A stretch of DNA of 64,000 nucleotides from Salinispira pacifica. Lineage in GTDB: Bacteria; Spirochaetota; Spirochaetia; DSM-27196; Salinispiraceae. Below, one piece after another: positions 58,988-64,000 of the stretch. Below the pieces are notes generated by a model. The model ran no database searches. It was not told the origin of the DNA and saw nothing but the letters and a program-made list of their open reading frames with translations. Location of the stretch: positions 3,639,570-3,703,569 of the forward strand of contig NC_023035.1 of assembly GCF_000507245.1 (NCBI RefSeq), written 5' to 3'. The position numbers and the translations under genes are program-made. The stretch's first letter is position 1. Each line of letters starts with the position of its first letter.

Positions 58988-59111
58988 TAGCTACGCTCCC
59001 TTTATTAAAATCATTTGTATGCGATGTTGACTGAAATTGCAGAGTATATTAATTAGTGTACGAAACATTAGTGCAATTTGCAAGGGTAGTGAGAAAATGG
59101 CTGTAAGTATC

Positions 59112-59141
59112 TACACATAAAGCATATTTGCCGGGTACAAT
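59112..59141 (+). promoter_or_regulatory. candidate leaderless promoter of the STAS-like gene
   Basis: TACACA (59112-59117), 18 nt, TACAAT (59136-59141). The ATG at 59149 follows after seven bases, with no Shine-Dalgarno. Confidence 0.4.
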
Positions 59142-59148
59142 ATGTGTC

Positions 59149-59493
59149 ATGACAATTATCAGCGTATATTACACGGCAAAAATGACTGATGCAGATCACA
59201 AAGAACTGCTGGAGGCTCGCCTTGCGGATATCAGGCGTGTGGGCGACACGGTAAACCTTCTCACCGTCATAGAGGAAGGTTTTGAATCCAATGCCGTACG
59301 CAGTAAGAATGAGCGGAATTTCTCAAAGGAAGTAAATCCCTATGTGAGGAAATCTGCCGTTGTGGGAGCAACAGGAATGATGAAAGTGACTGTCGCCAGT
59401 CTGAAAATGTTCTCCAAACGTGAGATTCAGGAGTTCGACAATGAAACCTCGGCAACGGCATGGCTCAGGGATGAACTTGAGGTAAAAGCCTGA
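59149..59493 (+). CDS. STAS/SpoIIAA-like small protein
   Basis: A 114-residue alpha/beta protein. The C-terminal half KSAVVGATGMMKVTVASLKMFSKREIQEFDNETSATAWL matches the strand-helix pattern of SpoIIAA-like (STAS) proteins that end with an FDxxxxAxxWL segment; the N-terminal half has DHKELLEARLADIRRVGD. These often act as regulatory or lipid-binding modules. The upstream in-frame TTG at 59128 overlaps the promoter, so I start at the ATG 59149. Confidence 0.6.
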   Translation: MTIISVYYTAKMTDADHKELLEARLADIRRVGDTVNLLTVIEEGFESNAVRSKNERNFSKEVNPYVRKSAVVGATGMMKVTVASLKMFSKREIQEFDNETSATAWLRDELEVKA

Positions 59494-59599
59494 GCTGAAC
59501 CTCGTTTTCAGACTGCCTCCGGTTCGGAATCTCTGCAAGCCCCCCGCACACACAAAAGGATTCTTTCCGGCTGCCCTCAGGCATCGCATCTTCTTCAGC

Positions 59600-60904
59600 T
59601 TATGTCTTCCCACTACCGGAATACCGCTTCACCAAAATCATGATCATTATGCCGGTAAACAGCACTGCAGATGCAGACCGTAATAACCAGGGAGTATCCA
59701 GAGGGAGCAAACCTGCAATTGCTGAGTTCACCAGATAACTCACCGGGAGCACCGCCGTTCCCATGGCCTCCAGAAGCCCCAGATACCCTCCGCTCCCCTG
59801 ACCGGCGCTTTGGGCATGCAGCTCCCTGAGTGTACTTAAATACACTGCGGAAAGCAGGGCTCCGCAGATCAACAGAATCAACAGGGGAAAAAGCCCCCGG
59901 AACATCATCCCGCTTCCCTCCAGATAACCGCCGGGAACCATCGACATCAGCAGGAGAAAGCCCGCATACAGCAGCCCGAACAAGCCGGCTTTTCCCCTGC
60001 CCCAGGAGACCTTGGACAGCAGGAGAGAATCGGCAGCAGCATAGAGCAGACTGCCGCCGAAAAGTGCAGCCATGGCCAATCCAAGAAACATCTCCGGAGC
60101 TCCCAACCGCCGAAGCAGAAAAAACGGCATATTAATCACCAGCATGCTGTTCACCCCTTGAATTCCAAGGTAGAGGTATACAGGTACGCCCAGGCGGTGG
60201 AAGGCATGAAGCCTGCGGATGTGTCCCATGACTCCCCGGAGAGAGAAATTCTCATCCCCAACTCCGTGAGCAGAGTCGCCTGCAGCTTTCGGAGCATCAG
60301 CACTGGTGCGTTCCCAAAATCCGCTGAACAGGAATCCGGCTCCGCTGATCACCAGCAGCCAGCTCATGCCCAGGAGCCCTGACAACACAGCCCCCGCACC
60401 CTGCCCCGCCAGGCTGGCCAGATGTGTTACCGCCGTCCTCAAACTGAACCAATCCGGGCCCTTCTGCATTCTACCGGACTGTTTTCCCCGCCTTTTCATA
60501 TACAGATTGATATCCAGAAGATAGCTCATCACCGCGGGAGTAAAGCGAGCCTGCATGAAAGCATTGAATAAAACCATGGGGATGAGAATCAGCATGGGGT
60601 GTATTGAAACCCGGGAAAAGAACAGCAGTGCGGCAGAAATAAACCCTGCACCTCTGAGTATGTCGCTGCCGGAAATTATCCGGATCCGGTTTTCTCTGTC
60701 GGCACGAATCCCTCCCTGGAAACTGAAGAGCACCACCGGAAGATAGGCTGCAGCCTGAATCATTCCCAGAAACAGAGGGTTGGGGTAATCCCGGGCAATG
60801 AAAATAAAGAGCCCCACCACATACAGGGAATTCCCGAAATTGGTAATCATATTCCCCAGGACAATAACCCCGGGTCTGGGCCCTGCTTCAGGAGAGTGCA
60901 TCAT
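59600..60904 (-). CDS. MFS transporter
   Basis: A 434-residue protein with about twelve membrane segments and the MFS loop FSFQGGIRADRENRIRI between helices 2 and 3. It resembles the MFS_3 (macrolide-efflux-like) group. Substrate unknown. Its ATG overlaps the stop of the sulfatase-fold gene by 4 nt, so it is the third gene of an envelope operon. Confidence 0.85.
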   Translation of the reverse strand: MMHSPEAGPRPGVIVLGNMITNFGNSLYVVGLFIFIARDYPNPLFLGMIQAAAYLPVVLFSFQGGIRADRENRIRIISGSDILRGAGFISAALLFFSRVSIHPMLILIPMVLFNAFMQARFTPAVMSYLLDINLYMKRRGKQSGRMQKGPDWFSLRTAVTHLASLAGQGAGAVLSGLLGMSWLLVISGAGFLFSGFWERTSADAPKAAGDSAHGVGDENFSLRGVMGHIRRLHAFHRLGVPVYLYLGIQGVNSMLVINMPFFLLRRLGAPEMFLGLAMAALFGGSLLYAAADSLLLSKVSWGRGKAGLFGLLYAGFLLLMSMVPGGYLEGSGMMFRGLFPLLILLICGALLSAVYLSTLRELHAQSAGQGSGGYLGLLEAMGTAVLPVSYLVNSAIAGLLPLDTPWLLRSASAVLFTGIMIMILVKRYSGSGKT

Positions 60905-62571
60905 GGAAGAATCAACTCCATTTCAGGTCTCCAGTGGAGTATACGGTCCATCAAACGGGGGATGGCAGCAATTTCGGGGTACAGCACTTCATTTGCCGAC
61001 GGTACGCCGGGATGCAGACCCCGGCTGAGCCCCCATTCTTCAGGCAGACGGACGCTGCTGTTTGCCGGAAGAATCACGTGGACCGGCACCGTATAGCCGG
61101 CATCCGGCGTACTTACCGGCTTCCGGGGCTGATGATCCCCCACAACGATCATCAACCCGGAATCGGAAGCATGTTGGGCAAGATACCCCAAGGCGGACTG
61201 CAGACTGTAATCGATGGACGCAAGGTAGCCCTCAGCCAGCTCGTTTCCGCTGAGCCAGTTGTTATCATATATACTGATGTTTTCCTCTGTGTACTCTCTG
61301 CCATACTGGTCAAACGACCATTCCTGAAAATAGGGCGGTACACTCTCAAACGGTACATGGGAGCTGACAAGCAGGGCCATGATAAATTCTTTTCTGTCTG
61401 TTTGCAGCCGGCGGCCGATAACATCCAGAAAATACTGGTCGGGCATGGCTCCAAAGCTTACGAAAGGTCCTTCATAGCCGAAATCATAGCGGAAGAAGTA
61501 CTCCTCGAAAGGGAAGGTTTTCCGCCAGCTCTCCCAGGATTCATAGGTTCCGGGAGCAGCGTATACCCGATGATATCCGCCGTTTTCAAGAAGCTGAAGA
61601 AAAAACGCCGGTTGTTCAGAGGCAACTCTGTCATCGAACATTCTCTGGCTGGAAATCTGAGTTGCGGTAAGCAGACTTGAGTCAGCCAGCCAGCTCCTGC
61701 CGCCGAACACCGGTGAGCGTACAAAACCTGAATACACTTTGAACCCCAGGTCACCCAACATCATCCCCAATCTGCGGTAAGACGACTCCATGGCATCCAG
61801 ATATTCATCCTTCAGAAAAAGCGTTGAACCGTATGATTCGATCACCAGGAGATGAATATCCTTGTCGGAAATTCCCGGGAAAGCATAGTTTTCAGCTACT
61901 TGAACAGCAGTATTCGAAACAGGTCTCACATATGTAGAGCCGGAACCGGATTCTGAACCTGCCAGAACCCTGGTTTCCGGGAAGATGAAGAAGCCTATAA
62001 CGGCCATCAAAAAAAAGATTGCGGGAACCAGCACTCCGCCCTTCCAACCTGTTTCGGCCTGGTTTTCTCTTCCCCTGCGGGACCTGCCGATCCGCAACAG
62101 CAGAACGGTAAGCAGGATTCCCAGAAGGAACAGGACCGTCCCCACAACAGCCCATGAGAGCAAACTCAGCATATCGCCATCCATGGCCGGTTCACCCAGC
62201 AGCATGGAAAACAGCCCCGGAATGAGAACTGCATCGTGGATTACAGAAAAATCCTCCCGGTAAAAAAGGGTGAAAAACCACTGCCCGCTGCTGTTCAGAA
62301 TACTGAGACCGTAGCCCGCTGCAGCCGATATCGTCAGGATATAGCGAAGCAGCCGCCTTCCCGGAGTACCGGACCCGGTCCGGGATACGGCAATGGTACA
62401 GGCAAAAGCCATAAGCAGGGGCCCCGAAGGGATCAGGATGCGCCATGAAGGGGAAGGTGATCCCACAGCAAGGTAGTGGGCGGAGAGAAGGAGATGGAGA
62501 ACCAGCATTGCTGCAGTAACCCGCAGTATTCTGAAATTCGCCGGGGATCTCTCAGGATATTTTTCGTGCAT
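60901..62571 (-). CDS. sulfatase-fold membrane transferase (LtaS/phosphoethanolamine-transferase-like)
   Basis: A 556-residue protein: about five membrane helices (residues about 15-190) and an extracytoplasmic alkaline-phosphatase-superfamily domain. KDIHLLVIESYGSTLF supplies the first metal ligand and nucleophile region, SSHVPFESVPP the middle His, VVGDHQPRK the C-terminal Asp-His. Such enzymes transfer glycerol-phosphate or phosphoethanolamine to glycans or lipids. I start at ATG 62571 (GGAG six bases upstream); it overlaps the preceding gene by 20 nt. Confidence 0.85.
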   Translation of the reverse strand: MHEKYPERSPANFRILRVTAAMLVLHLLLSAHYLAVGSPSPSWRILIPSGPLLMAFACTIAVSRTGSGTPGRRLLRYILTISAAAGYGLSILNSSGQWFFTLFYREDFSVIHDAVLIPGLFSMLLGEPAMDGDMLSLLSWAVVGTVLFLLGILLTVLLLRIGRSRRGRENQAETGWKGGVLVPAIFFLMAVIGFFIFPETRVLAGSESGSGSTYVRPVSNTAVQVAENYAFPGISDKDIHLLVIESYGSTLFLKDEYLDAMESSYRRLGMMLGDLGFKVYSGFVRSPVFGGRSWLADSSLLTATQISSQRMFDDRVASEQPAFFLQLLENGGYHRVYAAPGTYESWESWRKTFPFEEYFFRYDFGYEGPFVSFGAMPDQYFLDVIGRRLQTDRKEFIMALLVSSHVPFESVPPYFQEWSFDQYGREYTEENISIYDNNWLSGNELAEGYLASIDYSLQSALGYLAQHASDSGLMIVVGDHQPRKPVSTPDAGYTVPVHVILPANSSVRLPEEWGLSRGLHPGVPSANEVLYPEIAAIPRLMDRILHWRPEMELILP

Positions 62572-64000
62572 ACACATCTCCGCTGCTGGATTTTCCGTAC
62601 TCTTCAAGAAATGTTTTGATCTGCCGGTAATCAGCCCAGCGGGGGAATACCATCCGCATGGATTCGCCGGGGGAAAAATTGAACTCGTATCTCCCTGCAG
62701 CCTCTATTTTATTGAGACATTCCAGGCCCAGGGCTTTTTCGCTCACCAGGAATTCAAAACTCAAAGCCCGTACCGCCGTATTCAGGCCCTGAAGAACCTG
62801 AAGTTCATGTCCTTCAACATCAATTTTTATAAAATCCGGAGTACCGTAGAGCCTGATCATTTCCTCAAGGGTTGAAACCTGAATTACCCCGCATTTTTCC
62901 CAGCCCACACCTTTGAAGAGGGAATCCTTCGTCCGATTTTCCACCCATGTACCGTCCAGGGAGGTAAGAGTCGGATGTGCCCTGGACACAAACAGGGGCG
63001 CACTGCCGGGGTTTTTCCCCACTGCAGAAAAATGCAGTTGAACTCCCCGATCCTCCCCATACCAGTGCTCAAGAAGCGCCCTGCAGGAGGGCTGGGGTTC
63101 AAAGGCATGCACCGATGCCCCCAGAGTCCGGAATACCGGGATCCGGTTGCCGATATGAGCTCCCACGTCAAAAACCATTCCTCCCTCAGGTACAAGACGG
63201 CGATACAGCCGCTTCATGCGCACAAATCTGAGCGGGGCAATTATCAGGGGAAACGTGTAATACACAAGAACCGATTTCAGCAGGCCTCTCCGATGTCCCG
63301 GGGGAATAAGCAGCAACGCTTCCCGGCCCCTGAAAAATGTCTCAATGCTGAAACTGAGGAGAATCAACAGAGTGGAAGCAGGCAGCAATGCCTGAGCAAA
63401 GGGGGCAAACCACCGGGCACTCAGCAGTTCGAAAATCCACAGGGATGCAATGGTGAACTGAAGTATGGCGGCGCTTATTTTGGATCCTATGCGATACCAC
63501 CCGGGGAAACGGGGTTCTACCGGCATAATCACAAACAATAATGAGAAGCTGTGCCGGGCCAGAACCGGAAGCAGCAACAGTGAATAATCACCTTTGATCA
63601 GTGTAAGCGAGAGCCCGCTGAGGGCAATGGCTATGGCATCCGACTCTGCATCCAGCCATGAACCGAACGTTCCTTCACCGTTTCCGTAATTTACCGCCTC
63701 CCGCCGGGCAAGAAGGCCGTCCAGAAAATCAGCAGCGAAGCCCAGGGCAATCAGGATGGATGCACCCCAGGCCCGGACACTGCCGCTGTTTCCGGGGAAA
63801 CCGGCTTGCAGTATCAGTGCACCCCACGCCGTCCCAATAAGGAGTATTCCCGGACGAAGCAAGGTCACCACATTTGCCGGCCTTTGCAGCAATCTCTTCC
63901 AGGATATTTTTTCAGCCGCGGCGAATATACCGGCGCCGGGAAGAAGCAGAAGATAAAAAAACAGGGGCATCCCCAATACGGATCCAATCCGTACACTCTG
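62552..64000 (-). CDS. CDP-alcohol phosphotransferase fused to FkbM methyltransferase, 5' end uncertain
   Basis: The frame is open to the right edge; an ATG at 63970 or TTG at 63976 could be the start, so it may or may not be complete. From 63976 it has 474 residues. N-terminal half: six or so membrane helices with DFLDGLLAR and, after a longer than usual gap, FGSWLDAESD, the DxxDGxxAR...GxxxDxxxD motif of CDP-alcohol phosphotransferases. C-terminal half (about 260-440): FkbM-type SAM methyltransferase (VFDVGAHIGNRIPVF, VHAFEPQPSCRALL, FIKIDVEGHELQVL). I do not know this domain fusion from characterised proteins. First gene of an envelope operon. Confidence 0.85.
   Translation of the reverse strand, partial: QSVRIGSVLGMPLFFYLLLLPGAGIFAAAEKISWKRLLQRPANVVTLLRPGILLIGTAWGALILQAGFPGNSGSVRAWGASILIALGFAADFLDGLLARREAVNYGNGEGTFGSWLDAESDAIAIALSGLSLTLIKGDYSLLLLPVLARHSFSLLFVIMPVEPRFPGWYRIGSKISAAILQFTIASLWIFELLSARWFAPFAQALLPASTLLILLSFSIETFFRGREALLLIPPGHRRGLLKSVLVYYTFPLIIAPLRFVRMKRLYRRLVPEGGMVFDVGAHIGNRIPVFRTLGASVHAFEPQPSCRALLEHWYGEDRGVQLHFSAVGKNPGSAPLFVSRAHPTLTSLDGTWVENRTKDSLFKGVGWEKCGVIQVSTLEEMIRLYGTPDFIKIDVEGHELQVLQGLNTAVRALSFEFLVSEKALGLECLNKIEAAGRYEFNFSPGESMRMVFPRWADYRQIKTFLEEYGKSSSGDVYARKIS

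Overview
The window looks like chromosomal DNA of a free-living, probably halotolerant or halophilic spirochaete (Spirochaeta/Salinispira type). This is an inference from gene content and style: a membrane-anchored chemoreceptor, a PTS EIIA fused to a helix-turn-helix, two compatible-solute importers next to Trk potassium uptake, and many small sensory proteins. There is no rRNA, tRNA, CRISPR array, prophage or insertion sequence that I can support. Gene density is high and operons are short.

Layout. 1-16900 holds sensing and envelope genes: a partial methyltransferase, a GNAT acetyltransferase, a frameshifted membrane peptidase, a membrane LuxR regulator, an aldo/keto reductase, a degenerate Cache-HAMP-kinase sensor, an M23 lipoprotein, a GH3 beta-glucosidase, a CHASE-GGDEF cyclase, uppS, a PadR/permease-prefix pair and a NagZ-like GH3 enzyme with a 13-G tract just before its start. 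16970-20420 is a sugar ABC importer without its ATPase, divergent from the GH3 gene. 20450-24630 is pheS-pheT behind a complete leader-peptide attenuator, followed by a SnoaL-like protein. 24830-31800 contains signal peptidase I, an esterase, a deleted aldo/keto reductase remnant next to an intact one, a DsrE protein and a frameshifted chemoreceptor. 31860-35430 is a heterodimeric ABC exporter. 35660-38450 is an operon of HTH-EIIA, EIIA and a CPA2 antiporter. 38645-42930 is a lipid/envelope-looking operon with a GtrA-acyltransferase fusion.

The most striking part is 42980-46890: a complete photoactive yellow protein (PYP) module. A 125-residue PYP matches the Halorhodospira protein residue for residue in length and keeps Tyr42, Glu46, Thr50, Arg52 and Cys69. 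It is followed by a small adenylating ligase of the PYP-cluster pCL type and is divergent from an MIO-type aromatic amino acid ammonia-lyase (TAL), so the cell should be able to make and attach its own p-coumaroyl chromophore. A class I glutamine amidotransferase overlaps the end of the lyase gene.

47300-59000 is mostly osmoadaptation: an ectoine-type importer (ehuBCDA order), TrkH/TrkA, and a glycine betaine importer (proVWX) with CBS domains on the ATPase; a YitT membrane protein and an NlpE/META lipoprotein lie between. 59149-64000 has a STAS-like protein and an envelope operon (CDP-alcohol phosphotransferase fused to an FkbM methyltransferase, a sulfatase-fold membrane transferase, an MFS transporter).

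Cross-cutting observations: six genes without a Shine-Dalgarno have a plausible -10 box ending only 6-7 nt before the ATG (candidate leaderless mRNAs), and two genes carry a -1 frameshift inside a short G run, which could be either sequencing error or real slippage.
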